From NCBI GenBank assembly GCA_032622095.1, contig CP136061.1, positions 90,867,845 through 90,931,844 of the forward strand: a stretch of 64,000 bases of DNA, given 5' to 3'. The position numbers were made by a program, and so were the translations under genes. The notes beneath the pieces were generated by a model. It ran no database searches and was not told the DNA's origin. It was given only the letters and a program-made list of their open reading frames with translations. Positions 11,766 through 23,905 of this stretch are shown one piece after another. The stretch comes from Siphonodentalium dalli (Eukaryota; Mollusca; Scaphopoda; Gadilida; Siphonodentaliidae). Position 1 is the stretch's first letter. Each line of letters begins with the position of its first letter.

Positions 11766-13069
11766 ATAATTTCAATTGTGTTTTTAAATATACAATAGAC
11801 ATTTATTCTGAATATAAAAACTTCTTTGTAAATATCATTGTTAAATGTATAATAGAGACAATAAGGGGGCTTAAAGGCACGGGAGGCCTTAGTTGTCGAA
11901 AATATTCATATTTGTTTCAATCAACGTAAACAGAAAAACATTAAAACGCATACAGTTTTGTTCATATATACCATGACCATCGCGTAAACAGCATGCTATC
12001 ATGAAGACCTACTATATTTTACCCAAGCAGGAGCCTGATTGGGTTACAGAAGGCAGCACAGTGTTACTGGCTAATCACACACAAATGATATAAATGCTCT
12101 TTATTCGTTCCATATCAAAATTCAGCAACAAAGAACGCTCTTTATGTTTACCATCATAATATAAACAAACACCAAGAAAGTAACTTTTTATGCTTTTGTT
12201 TACATAAGAATGGTCAAACATATGACAATAACATACTGTTTATGCGACATTTCTTATTTGTATACGGACAAAGTCTGTCTACATTTTAATATTCTTTCTG
12301 TTTGTGGCGATTTTTGACCGGTGGAAATATTTTCACAGCATACCCACCGCCAAGGCCTCCCGTACCTTTAAACTTTAAATATACAATCAACAATTTCTCG
12401 TTACAGTTATGGGTTTCTAAAATTGCAAGTGGCCAAACAAGATACTGTGTACATTCGCGAAATGAAACTATACAAAGTACCTGTATCTTGTTCTGCCTCT
12501 TAAAATTGTATAAACCTATATACGCAACAAAATATATATTGATTGCTAATAATTACATCCCGACACATGATTTTCAATATATTTATAGAAAGAGTTACCT
12601 CAAATCTGTCGGTTGCAAAAAAAATATATAACAATTTCTGTTATTTGAGTATCCAGTTCAAACGATAGGAAAAAAAATCATCACACATGACAAAACAAGC
12701 ACTGTATGTGCCTTAATAAACATCGTAACCCTGTATTTTTAAATGCACATATTCTAGGACGGGTGATGTGTAATAAACACAGAAAGACACCTGTATTAAT
12801 GGATTTGTTGATACGGCAATTGTGCCATTGAGGAAAGATAGAACTCTAGGGTGTGCTGTTCATTCCGTCATTGTGCGCTAGCACTCGTGTCATATCAACA
12901 AACCCATAAACAAAATTGTGTAATTCTGTGGATATACAGCATGTTTTCAATAGCTGTTTCATGAATCATGCAGATAGCAGGTTTACTGTTCAGGTACTAG
13001 CCCAAGTCTTTTCGGTATGAACAGCTTGAGATATCGAATACAGTAATGCCCTGAGTATAATCGACTCCG
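11766..13069. other. AT-rich intronic sequence
   Basis: No module exon or repeat family recognised; a plus frame at 12302-12631 has no recognisable product. Confidence 0.3.
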
Positions 13070-13541
13070 TAAAGGTACTCAATCCGTAAAGAGGGTCCCC
13101 ATCTCAACAGATTCCAACAACAATCCGATCAGAGGGTCCTATATTACTATTTCTTTGGCTTTGGGGGTAAAAAATATTTGATTCGAGTCGAGGAACCCAT
13201 CAAACAAAGCTCAGAGTTATTAGATATTGAATTTTGAAATTTGTTATGTTCTCGAGATGAGTACTAATAACTGCCGTAATCTGCTCTGGATGTGTACTCC
13301 AAATCTATTCAAACAGACAAGGATGGATAACTCTAAAATCAAGTGGTAATTTTAACGCAATTTTGACAGAGTTCTGGGCCAGATAGTATTCCCGATAATG
13401 AAAAATAATAGATTTCTAAAATCGATATCTAACAAATCTGAGCTTTGATGAGTGACTTCCTCGACTCGAATCAAATATTTTTGACCCCCGAAGCCATTGA
13501 ACTAGTAATTGAGAGGAGTTTTATCGGATTGAGTACCTTTA
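13070..13541. mobile_element. Non-autonomous TIR element (472 bp)
   Basis: A perfect 17-bp inverted repeat, TAAAGGTACTCAATCCG at 13070-13086 and its complement at 13525-13541, encloses two inverted subterminal blocks ('gattcgagtcgagga' / 'tcctcgactcgaatc'). Fragments of the same family occur at 16300-16420 and 47220-47340. Confidence 0.75.
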
Positions 13542-13685
13542 AACACAGTATAATTATGGTTTTAGTCGGAAATATGGCTTGTTGCCATTCATCGGAAAGC
13601 TCTCTGAGAGCTTTCTGATGAATGGCAATAAGCCATATTTCCGACTAAATCCTGAAAAGTTACCCATAATTCTGCTGTGGTTAAG
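13541..13685. mobile_element. Palindromic MITE, copy 1
   Basis: A 44-bp inverted repeat (13561-13604 and 13606-13649, about 42 of 44 matching) meets almost without a loop. Outer ends are 'acacagtataattatgg' and 'ccataattctgctgtggtta'. A relative with a shorter hairpin is at 47513-47622. It sits directly against the end of the preceding TIR element. Confidence 0.8.
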
Positions 13686-14483
13686 GAGTTGATTACTTAG
13701 AGCATTACTGCAGTTGAAACTGTTTTGGATCGAGTCCTGTCCGGCTACTCTTCTATAACCTCTCAAGATTTTTAAGTGTGGAATGGGTCACCATGAATCG
13801 CTCAATTAAACAATCGCAACGGTGTTGAGTGTTTTGCTTATCGCTCACTATTTACTGCTGTATATAAACAAACGATTGACTCACACAAAGTGTGTTTTGT
13901 GGATAATAACGCATTCATATGAACATTATCCTATACTATTAGTATATTCTTGGGAAACTTTTTGTAAATGTTATTTATAAATTATAACCTATAACTAAGG
14001 CCATCCATTCCTTTAAGTTCCAAAGATATAAGGAGAATCACTGCATTTTAATTGCATACCGCATCCATCGTGGTGCTGTTTTGTGTTCAAGTGACAACCT
14101 TACCATGGTGTTGGAAATTACTGCAGTGTAATACCACAGCATTACCGGGGTAACACCACGCTAGAGATGGTCAATTACTTTAAGTATATGCAGGTTTGAA
14201 ATCATCATGCTTGGGAAAGGCTGCCCTCTATGTTCTTATAAAAAAGCGTCACTTTGACCTAATCTGACGAAATACTGGTAGTGCTACAATCAAGATAACT
14301 TCAACCCACAATTCTGGGCGTAAAGTCCATTATAGAAGAGTATCGGGATGGGACTCGGTCCAAAACAGCATCAACCCAACCGATACCACAAGTTGTGGAC
14401 AGGGAAAACTTGGTCTAAACAGGTACTAGTACATGCATGTATTACAAGCATTAAAGGGTACACTAAATCCGGCCATTTATGAG
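13686..14483. other. Intronic sequence, nothing recognised
   Basis: No repeat family or coding exon seen. Confidence 0.3.
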
Positions 14484-14691
14484 ACCATCTCCTTGTATAC
14501 TCAACAGAATATATGCAACAAATGAATGAATTTGGCCCATGGATAAGTGCAACACCTGTGTGCTCTATGAACAATGCAAACATGGTATTTATAATGATAA
14601 TGAATTATTGGCTGGAGTCATAAATTCATTTTCATTATAATTTATACCATGTTGTTTGCATATATTCTGCTGAGTATAAAAGGAGATGCTC
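14484..14691. mobile_element. TIR element / nested hairpin (~208 bp)
   Basis: Arms 'catctccttgtatactcaac' (14484-14520) and its complement (14651-14690) flank a second, inner inverted repeat 'catggtatttataatgata' / 'cattataatttataccatg'. Confidence 0.7.
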
Positions 14692-14851
14692 TTAATGCTC
14701 AGTGTAAAACACTGCAAATATGGAACTTAAAGAGCTTTTGTCTATCTTCTACTGGAAACAACTGTTAAATTTATTAAGACTTTATCAAGTCTTTTCACAG
14801 TATATAGTCTACATGTTTAATAGTATAGCCCTAGTACTCACTAGTATTTCC

Positions 14852-14945
14852 AGACTTTTTGTGATAAAAATGCGGATAAAAGTGCAGAATTCTAAATTGA
14901 TGCATTAAGTTGCAGAATTTTAAATTGATGCATTAAGTGCATGAG
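14852..14945 (+). repeat. Short tandem duplication (~29 bp)
   Basis: 'tgcagaattctaaattgatg' + 'cattaag' is repeated at once with one substitution. Confidence 0.7.
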
Positions 14946-15527
14946 CGGCTTTAGAGTTCTTTGAAGTGCGGTCATGCAAAATAACATAAAAGTTTGTAAA
15001 ACAAGGTACATGTACATACTATGATTATAGCGGTATGAAGTGTCTGGAGCACCTTTGATGGATAAAAGCGTATGTATACAGGCCTTAAAATTTTGCAAGA
15101 ATCAAACTATAGCATTTCTACATCAAATCAGCTGCTTTTTACCAGACTCAAGCGAAGAATCATGATTCTGACTCTCATCACACTAAAATCCCTACAAAAT
15201 AATCTACTGATGTGCAGATATTTCATTGAGTGTTTCAAATCATTTTAAAGGCACTCATAGTGAGTAAATATGCCAAACATATAACATACAACAGTTCGTA
15301 AAAACATCACCACTCAGAAAAACATGAATTACTGATTCCTATATTAATTATTGAAAGTTTTCCAATAACGAAATTTCTCCTGTTGGAACCATTGCTATGT
15401 AAACAAAACTGTTACAGTGATTTGTCAACAAACATTGCTACTAGTAATCGCGTAGAAGGTAAAACATATTTTAGTCTATTAAAATATTATTTTCAGAATA
15501 TTTTTCAATGCTTTGGCCATGCAATGT
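14946..15527. other. Intronic sequence with a dispersed fragment
   Basis: 15358-15510 ('gtaaacaaaactgttacagtg' ... 'ttttcagaatatt') matches the tandem pair at 26080-26400; nothing coding seen. Confidence 0.45.
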
Positions 15528-15789
15528 TTAACCCTTTCATGATGGGAGCTGCGCTGGTACAGCATTAAAGATCATGTACCAGTGAATTCTTGTATATATG
15601 TAAGTCTCACATAGGAAGCCTCACATGTATAAGATAATGCACTGGATTACAAGGTCAAGGTAAATATTGTTAGGCCATGTATTCTCTTATATATGTGAGG
15701 CTCCATTTTGGAGACTCGCAAATATAAGAGAATGCATTGGCGCAGGGTTTTAGCAACATTTCAAGAATCTCCAGTCATGGAAGGGTTAA
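15528..15789. mobile_element. piggyBac-like MITE, copy 1
   Basis: TTAA is followed by CCCTTTCATGA and the other end is TCATGGAAGGG followed by TTAA: the TTAA target and CCC start are those of piggyBac elements. Inside are nested hairpins with 'gagaatgcattggcac'. Relatives: 23769-23905 (partial), 41485-41760, 59309-59503. Confidence 0.7.
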
Positions 15790-16544
15790 GTTTTTATTAA
15801 ACTTTGGCATCTTATTGGACTTATTCAACATTGGATGGTAATGTCACTGTAACAGTGATGTTTATCAGAATTGCTAGCATGCAATGAAATTCTTTCATAT
15901 AAATTAATTAACTCACAGAATATCGAAAGACCAGATGTGAGTATTATATAAATTTATCACCCCATTTTATGCAGGGATACAAAAAATAAAGATAACATAT
16001 GTTATGCTTTAAAGTCAACATGGACAATTAAAGGTAAACAATCTGAATTGATGGTCTCCATACCATCAGATTCCAAGAACAACATTTCTTAATCGATTAA
16101 ATACCAAAACATAATGCTAACTACTGTCAACTCTAGTGTAACATTTTCCAAAACATGTTATATATCAACATTTTGTTCATCGCAACTTGGTATCAAGATT
16201 AGGTCAGTCGACTCAGTCGGCTCGTTGAATATTTGCTAGGCCGGGAAATATTCAAGGCGGTGAAAAATAACAGATTTCAAAAATTTATATTTTGTAACTC
16301 AGAACTTTAAAGGGTGTGTTCCTCGACTCGAATCAATTATTTATACCCCCAAGCCAAAGAAATAGTAATTGAGGAACGTGAACTCGGATTATCTATCTTT
16401 AAATGTGCATGTATGGTACATGTATCTTTAAGCTCCTTGTACAGATTACTTGGTGATACAGCAGGTTGACAAAGATAAAGGAACATTAGAATATTTTGAT
16501 TCTGTTATGGATTTTAAGGCCTATATGTGTACATGAATCTGATT
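15790..16544. other. Intronic sequence with fragment of the 13070 element family
   Basis: 16300-16400 carries 'ttcctcgactcgaatcaa' and 'ccaaagaaatagtaattgagg'. No gene seen. Confidence 0.4.
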
Positions 16545-17104
16545 AGGCCTAAAAAAAAAAGACGTTTGTTTCCGCTAACCCGACCGACCCTATTTTAAAC
16601 CCCGACCCTAAACTTTTTATTACCATTGCAAAAAAAAAAAATATCGGACCAAAAAATAAAAATAATAAAAATGTATTTAAATGTTTTTTTTTTCAATTTA
16701 GGTCCCAATTCATATCATAAGAAGATGCAAAACAATAATATATTTATATATATTGCCATAAGAAATTTAAGTTTACAAAAAGATTTAAGTTTAACAGTTG
16801 GAATCATACCGTATACTGTAAAGTATGTTTGGCTTTATCTAGCTTTCATCTGTGAAAACTTCAAATAGTTTGAGTTCAGGTTTGTTATCATTCAGCCTTC
16901 AGACTTTAGGAACATTAACAATTTGATCAAATCAACCTGGTTATCGGGTGGGATATCATAATACCAAATGAAAAATTAACATAGAGATTAGTACTATAAA
17001 TAGTAATTACTAACTTAATAGACATTGTTTCTGTACTACATGATCATAGTCCATTGAACCAAAAGATATCTGACAATATCGTATAAGCATTTCCAATCCA
17101 TACA

Positions 17105-17805
17105 TATAAAACAAGAGATCGACTGTCGTCCGGTGCATACCCTCTTAGCGCATACCGCCTGATGTGGGCATATCTATAACTTATGATTGCTATACTCAGA
17201 CAGATGGACCCCAAAAATCAGCATTTTCATGTAAACAAAGATGAATAACTATAAAATAAAAAACAAAAACAAAACAGTTGAATGTGCCATTAAATGTCCT
17301 CATAGTGGTGAACATCCGTACAAAATATCATTGAGATCTGAGTATTACTATTCAAGTTATGACCTCAGAACAGACGTCGGATGGACCAAACAGCCAACAT
17401 TTCCAGAAAAACAAAGATGAATAACTCTAGAATGGAAAAGCGGAACAGAACAATGGAACCCTCTATTGAATGTCCTCATAGTAGTGAACATCCGTACCAA
17501 ATTTCATTGAGATCCCAGCACAACTGTTGAAGTTACGACATGAACAGACCCCAGACAGACCAAAATGCCAACATTTCCAGATAAACAAAGATGAAACACT
17601 CTAGAATGGAAAATCCGAACAAAACGATGGAACCCTCTATTTAATGTCCTCATGGTAGTGAACATCCATACCTAATTTCATTGAGATCCGAGTACTACTG
17701 TTCAAGTTATGACATGAACAGACATCGGACGGACGTATGGATGGACACACGGACGGACAGGTGCAAAACAGTATACCCCCTCCCCCTTTTTTTAAAGGGG
17801 TATAA
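17105..17805 (+). repeat. Tandem repeat (~180 bp, three copies) of an 'acggacggac' dispersed family
   Basis: Units share 'aaacaaagatgaataactctagaatgg', 'gtcctcatagtagtgaacatcc' and 'aaatttcattgagatc'. The block ends in 'gacggacg' strings and a hairpin 'tatacccc...ggggtata'. This family style is common in molluscan genomes (general knowledge). Confidence 0.75.
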
Positions 17806-17899
17806 CAAATTTCCCAAGTTATGTTTGAGAAACTTGATCAAATTGACCTCTCAGTAAAATTCAAAATACTGACTCTGCCCTAGATTAGCTCTAAATGCA

Positions 17900-18190
17900 A
17901 TGGATTTTCACAAATTTTCCAGGGTGAGAACCCCCACCATCAGCAGGGGGGGGGGGTCACCCCTACCAAACCTTCCTCCGCTCAGGCCTTCAGGTTATGC
18001 CTTTGGCATATCATTGCCCAAAAACAGGTGTCCTCAAAAAATACCTAGATCCTTCACTGAATGTGGAGGAGAAGGTGGTGTTCCGAAGCCACCATTAAGA
18101 GATCGGTACAAGACAGTCACTCCAATGTGTGAACAGTGCAGTGGTGCTGGACTGACTCCAGTTGTCGCCAGACCATATGGGAAATATTAG
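17900..18190 (+). CDS. Unidentified open frame with a C-x2-C-x4-P tail
   Basis: A 96-codon plus frame ends ...RDRYKTVTPMCEQCSGAGLTPVVARPYGKY. The basic tail with CEQC could be part of a zinc-binding C-terminus such as those of some DNA-transposon proteins, but a partner CxxC is missing. The N-terminal half, with runs of Gly and Pro, is shared with a competing frame and is probably not coding. It lies within the TIR pair at 16545-18463, so a transposase remnant is possible. I do not recognise it. Confidence 0.2.
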   Translation: MDFHKFSRVRTPTISRGGGSPLPNLPPLRPSGYAFGISLPKNRCPQKIPRSFTECGGEGGVPKPPLRDRYKTVTPMCEQCSGAGLTPVVARPYGKY

Positions 18191-18463
18191 GATTATCAAA
18201 GACTATATTAGTTTATAGACTAGTATATATGTAAACATTAAAGCATATGTAAGATTGAATTGGAGTTTATAGTTTCTCTGTCATCTGGGTTAACATGATT
18301 GGGGCTTAGAAGTGCATAGTTTGGGTTATTGACCAGTATTACACAGTTATTTTTAAAGATACTGAAAAAAAAAAGTTAACCAAAAAAAAAAAGTTAAGCC
18401 TACCTACCTACCCTAATTTTTTTCAGCTCGTTAGCGGAAAAAACGTATTTTTTTGTTAGGCCT

Positions 18464-19860
18464 TATATTGACATACTGCAATAATATGTCACTTAAAAGT
18501 TCATATCCTTCAGATAAGCTCAGAAACAAGGCTTGAGACTGTTCCATGGGTACTGTTGACAGTTGTGCTTTGTGTGGAGATTTGAAACTGGTACAGCTCC
18601 AAATTCTGGTCAATGTAGTATGAAATATAAAAAAGTTTATGCATACGCTGGATGCCATAGTGCACATTTTCTGAGACTCGATGAAGCATACAAGTACATG
18701 TCAGTTGTAGAATTGAATTCACTAATTTCACTTGCCAAGATTTTCACCACATAAGTCTGATAAAATGTAGAGGTCATGATCGGTCTCCATCAAGGAAGGA
18801 ATGCATACATATATGTGTCATTTTTGACTTTGATGAACACATTGATCGTCATTTGGTTATAAATTAAAGCCTCCCCTTCGCTGTAGTGTGCACTAGTTAC
18901 CAGGTAAGCATGGTACTGGATTCAGTGCATACCGTCCGTAGGTATACATGTGGTACATGTGTATAGCCAGGAGACTCAGGACTCACTGTCACACAGCAAC
19001 AACACACATGTCATGCATGGACGAATACCGATAACATCTACAGTACATGTATCCAGTACATGTACACCGAATAACATTTGAAATCCTTCCTCATCCAGTC
19101 TTGGACAGAATTAATAATATTGGTATTAAGGGTCACCATGCAGTGTCTGCAAGAAGCACTCTGACGGGAAACATGATTCTATGATTGGTTATCAGATAAT
19201 CATATCAGGCCTTGAATGAAATTTTGATGTCTCAATCCAGTCAAGCAGCTCCTCCTGTCTGAAAAAAATAAATTTGAATGCTTGTAATGACATCAGAAAA
19301 GAGGAATGAGTGATCATATACATATTATTAAGATACATCATCCAAATTGATCACCAGGGGGCCGAGTTATAACAGTAAATTATATCCATTCAAATGCTGC
19401 ATGATGGTCAGAAACAGCTACAAATACATGTACCGGTATCATATACCGGTGTAACAGATATCTCCCCCTGGATATATCCCCCACTCTGGATACCCCCCCC
19501 ATGAATGACTAAAATAAAATTTCACTCATTTGATATATGTTACTTGAACAAACAAAAATTAAATATAAAAAAACAAACTTAAATCTCATAAAACATTTCT
19601 TTCTGGCCATTTCAGGGTCAAACGATATTAAATGAGTGAATTTTCTTTTAGTCATACATGGGGGAAAATGCCCAGGGTGTGCGAGTGAGATATCTGAGGA
19701 CATTCGCAAATACACTCCCCCATGGAGGAAGATATCCAGACAGGAGGAGGTGACGTGTTACACCGGTACCTGCACCAAATACTCCCAAAAACATTCCAGA
19801 TACATGTATATAGGTACCGGTATGATATCATATTGGTCTTGTAAATATCATATATTTGTA
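18464..19860. other. Intergenic/intronic sequence, low-level repeats
   Basis: Contains several 'gtacatgta' strings (18940-19080) and an unidentified plus frame at 18563-18754. No module exon was seen. Confidence 0.3.
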
Positions 19861-19879
19861 AATGTTTTAGGGCAATTTA

Positions 19880-20470
19880 AACAGCTTGGGGGGGGGGGGG
19901 GGGGGGGGGGAGGGGGGGGGGGTGAAAAAAAATTTCCGGCACATGTGGGTGGGTGGGTGGTCAAAGCCACCAACAAGCAATTTTTTCCGCAACTAAAACA
20001 AAAATTTCCTGCTTGTTTTTTTTTAGTGTTTTGGCAATGAGTTGGGCTTCAAAACCACTTTGAATGAGAGAAATAATGTAATTCTAACTGGTAAACTGAC
20101 TGCAGGCAGTTATCGTGTTGTATTTTGTTGCAAATTTTGAAATCCAAGATGGCCACTGGCAGCCATGTTTTTTTGGCCGAATGACCTCAAAATGACTCAT
20201 TCCTATTTACATGTCCATGTTAACATCCATGATAAATAGTATGCACAGAAATTCATATACAGCTTATTTACAGTGAATTTCCCACCGCAAATCTCTGTTT
20301 TAGTGTTAAAAGGGGGGTGGGTGTAAAAAAAATGCCAAAAACGGAAAAAAATTTGGCGGTGTGGGCGGGTGGGTACAAAAAATGATCGAAAGGGAAAAAA
20401 TGCCATACATGCCTGAAATTTGTTTCCGACCGCCCCTGGGGGGTGGCAATGTAGCACCCCAAATGTCAAT
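19880..20470. mobile_element. Poly-G-ended element, copy 1
   Basis: A run of ~30 G at 19889-19921 is followed by 'aaaaaaaatttccggcac' and 'gtgggtgggtgg'. The other end reads 'catgcctgaaatttgtttccgaccgcccctgggg'. The ends are imperfect inverted repeats of the form (G)n-TCGGAAA-nnn-TTTC-nGGCATG. Confidence 0.6.
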
Positions 20471-20727
20471 ACAACATTTGATTTTATCATCTTTACTTGA
20501 ATAGGTGAGTTCACAAATACTCTATTTCCATGCATATACTAGTAAACACAATTATACATAATCATTGGGGAATTGAACAAATTATACTGTATAATATACA
20601 AGCATAATTATGTATACTAGAAGATAGCGGCACAAACTAGTACTTCTGCATGTCAAATATCGCACATACCAGTATATACCACTTATACTGCGGATTGACT
20701 TCTTTAAAAATATTGGCCATCATATCA

Positions 20728-21250
20728 GGGGGGGAATTTCCGGGCACATATGCCGGGGTGGATGGGTGGTTGAACTTGATGGGACCAACAAACATTTTTT
20801 TCCGCAACTAAAATGTTTTTTTCCTGCAAGTCGTTTGACTGTTTTTGCAATGAGTTTGGCTTAAAACTCATTACAATAAGAGAAATACCGGTATTTATAA
20901 ACAGAAATGACAAATTTCATGATGATCAGACAAACAGTATAGCTTGTAGCTCATACTAATGGATTGAATTTTGAATTCCAAGATGGCCACCGGCTGCCAT
21001 GTTTTTTTGCTGAATGACCCCAAAATGAGTCGTTCCTATTTACATGTCAATGTTAACATCCATGACAAATAGTATTCACAGAAATTCATATACAGCTGTT
21101 TACAGTGAATCTCCCCCCCCCCCGCAAATCTGTTTTATTGTTAAAATGGTGGGGGTGGATGTTTGGACGCGGGGGTGGGTGGGTCCCAACAAGGGTCGAA
21201 CGAAAAAAATCAGCATACATGCCTGAACATATTTTCCGACCCCCTGATCA
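20728..21250. mobile_element. Poly-G-ended element, copy 2
   Basis: Same order of blocks as 19880-20470, offset about 830: 'ttttttccgcaactaaaa', 'gttttggcaatgag', 'gaattccaagatggccac', 'catgcctgaacatattttccgaccccc'. The two copies form a diverged tandem pair. Confidence 0.65.
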
Positions 21251-21927
21251 TATGGCCATTTTCGTCTATTTTTCCAACTATACTTTCTATAAGCAATGGG
21301 AATGCTTGATAGAAAATTTGTAAATAGTATATACAAGTAGGGGGTTAAATGTAGCACACCATGAACTTTGAAGTTGCCGACATTGTTTCTGGTGTCAATT
21401 TTTAAACTCCACCCATCGCCTGTTGTCAGGCCGCATTGATTGGCATTACACAAACAGGCATGGAAATACAAGATAGTGATTCGTCTTATACATGCATATA
21501 TAAGTTAATTTAACGAGATCCGTGTGGTTGTATTAATTTTCAACTTTTGGTGTGATATCTTTTGGTGTATCATAACTACTCGGTACTGTACTAGTAGTTC
21601 CATAACAATGACCGTGGCTAATGAATCTGGCATTTCTGTAATAAGAAGAAAAATATGCTGCATATACATGTATGTGATATGGATACATGTATTTTTATAA
21701 TTTGCAAACATATTTATAAACAAAGTGTAAAGTTCATTCAACCAACAATATGAGCGTCCTCGGCAATTCAGATGACCATGGCCTGACAAAATCATGGATA
21801 GTTTGTTGACACGATTACGATGTCATCACATATGAGTATATTGTCGGCGGTTAACCATGTGATTAACTACCCTATGTTTTTTTATTTACTTTGTACAATT
21901 TTTAAATACACACACAGTTCTGATGCA
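21251..21927. other. Intronic sequence, nothing recognised
   Basis: Short overlapping frames on both strands only. Confidence 0.3.
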
Positions 21928-22294
21928 GTCACAAGTGGAGGTAACCAAGGATACGCCACAATTTCGCATCTAAAATGCTTGATACTACATTTTATCACTC
22001 GCGACAATGCGCAACCATGCACAGTACAACTATCACTGTATCGGTTACTAACCACAACAAAATCTGTCCACTTACGATTGAATCGTGATCATCAGAACAT
22101 TCACTTAGTGAACGTTCAGATGACCACGATTCAATCGTAAACTTGTGGAAACTTTTCCGTCGTAGGAAATAACTGATAATTGGACATGCTCACATCGAAA
22201 TCGTAGGTCAAAAATAATATCAAGCACTGTTTGATTTTACTATTTTTAGATGCCAAATTGAGGCGTATCCTTGGTTTACACCTCCACTTGTGAC
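21928..22294. mobile_element. Palindromic TIR element (~367 bp)
   Basis: Outer arms 'cacaagtggaggtaacc' / 'ggtttacacctccacttgtg' and an inner hairpin 'ccacttacgattgaatcgtg' / 'cacgattcaatcgtaaacttg' share the same centre near 22109. A fragment of the inner arm recurs at ~22450-22500. Confidence 0.75.
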
Positions 22295-23126
22295 GAAAGA
22301 TTCGCAGTGGTGTGTGCATAAAAATTGTAGCTGAAAATGCCCGGTGTAGTCAATCACATGCTTCAGGATGTTCAACCTACGGTATAATCAAGTACGATGC
22401 CGCATCAGTCACAATTGTGTGAACAAACTATCCACGATCTTGTCGAGCCTGATTCCTCCACTTACAAATGAATCGTGGTCGTCTGAACATACACTTACAT
22501 GTAGTGTTGAATTGGCCACACAATAACTAGAATGAATAGGCATTTTATTTTTAATATTATCAGGTTCACATTTGTTCAAAATTATTCTATGAAGAAGTAC
22601 CTTTATATACAATTGCCTTTTAAGTTATATTTTCAATAATTGTGACCTTTCTGTTTTCCAACTATTGTCATATTAATCTCGACCGATAATACACAGCAAT
22701 TATGCATAGCTTTATGCCAGAATTTGATTTTTGCAGAGTAAAATTTCCCACTCACGCCGGTCACGGAATACATTACTTTTATTTATCGTAGAAATTAAGC
22801 ACAAAATATGATTTAATAAAAACCGATTTTGCAAAGTTTCCCCAGTTTTGCGAATATTGTGGATGGGTACATTTATATACGAATGATCAATGCCATATAA
22901 TCATAGTCCATCAGATGTTACTATTTTAACATGATAAATCATAACAAATACAAGCAGATTGAGCGTATTCTAAAATCTCGGACATATTTCACCGACAGTA
23001 AAATTCACCATCATTTCATTTGTAAAATATGAATAAATCACGCACGTGTAATCGTAGTTCAATTAAGTATATCACTCGTAACAACATTTTCGTAAAGAGA
23101 AAACACTTTACAACAGTTTACTTACC
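22295..23126. other. AT-rich sequence, nothing recognised
   Basis: No coding exon or repeat unit seen apart from the fragment at 22450. Confidence 0.3.
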
Positions 23127-23330
23127 TGAAAAATCAGATCAAATGGAGTTCATCTGTTCATTTCCGATCTCGAAAAAAGTGTTTTGTCAAAATGGCTGAC
23201 GAATAGAACGGTTGGCGATTATCGCAAAACGATAGGGGAACACTTTTACGTTCGTACTCATATTTCACCAATTTTTGTACCTGGCTTGCCTGTCCTGAGT
23301 TTCACGGCAAAATGGCCAATTTGATTCTAT
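23127..23330 (-). other. Possible non-coding first exon and splice donor
   Basis: On the minus strand 'CTGATTTTTCAG|GTAAGT' (GT at 23126) is a consensus donor preceded by ~150 bases of CpG-containing sequence without long frames. It could be a 5' untranslated exon of a transcript starting inside the large intron. It is a single-site argument and may be chance. Confidence 0.15.
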
Positions 23331-23560
23331 TTGTCGTTATATACATATTTATCACCTCATTTATTATTAATTTTCATAAAAATAAAATAAAAGAAGCTGA
23401 AGATGACATGTTTAAAATGTTTGAAGCATGAATTTGGCGATAAGTAGTTTTCAGAGTACGTTATACTTGCGATAGTTACGTTACGCACACAATAACAGTT
23501 GTAGTCCGAGTCCGAGTTCAGTAAAAGGTGTAGTTGTGATTTTCAATGCATATTATTTTT

Positions 23561-23730
23561 CATTTGCGCTTAAGCGCAAATGATTTTCGCTTAGGCATAA
23601 ACATTTGCGCTTAAGCCCAAATGATAGAGGTTATTTGAACTTAAGCGCAATATGTGTGATTAAGCGCAATATGTGTGCTTAAGCGCAAATATGTGTGCTT
23701 AAGCGCAAATATTTTCGCTCAAGCGTAAAT
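23561..23730. repeat. Array of the palindrome TTTGCGCTTAAGCGCAAA
   Basis: A perfect 18-bp palindrome (extended by CA/TG to 22 bp at 23561-23582) recurs in whole or half form about eight times to 23730, the later units spaced about 20 bases with 'tatgtgtg' between them. Confidence 0.85.
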
Positions 23731-23768
23731 AAATAATAAATGTGAAAAGGGCCTCTCCCATATATATA

Positions 23769-23905
23769 TGACCATGGCGGGAATTGCGCTGGTGCAGCAT
23801 TAAAGTCTTAACAGACCATATGCTAGAGCATTCTCTTATATATGTGAGTCATCCATATGAAGCCTCGTATCATATATAAAAGAATGCACTGGCTTACAAG
23901 GCTTG
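23769..23905. mobile_element. piggyBac-like MITE, partial copy
   Basis: 'catggcgggaattgcgctgg' ... 'gagcattctcttatatatgtgag' ... 'aagaatgcactggcttacaagg' aligns with the first half of 15528-15789; the right end is replaced by the satellite that follows. Confidence 0.65.

Larger units (their letters stand above)
16545..18463. mobile_element. Composite element with ~33-bp TIRs
   Basis: The left end AGGCCTAAAAAAAAAAGACG...TTTCCGCTAAC and the right end, read in reverse, AGGCCTAACAAAAAAATACG...TTCCGCTAAC match over about 33 bases. The body carries a nested tandem repeat (17105-17805) and an open frame at 17900-18190. No target duplication was confirmed. Confidence 0.55.

Noticed and set aside
23561-23730. 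CRISPR-like array
   Set aside because: Repeats are palindromes with ~2-10-base linkers, no 30-base spacers and no cas genes; the DNA is eukaryotic.
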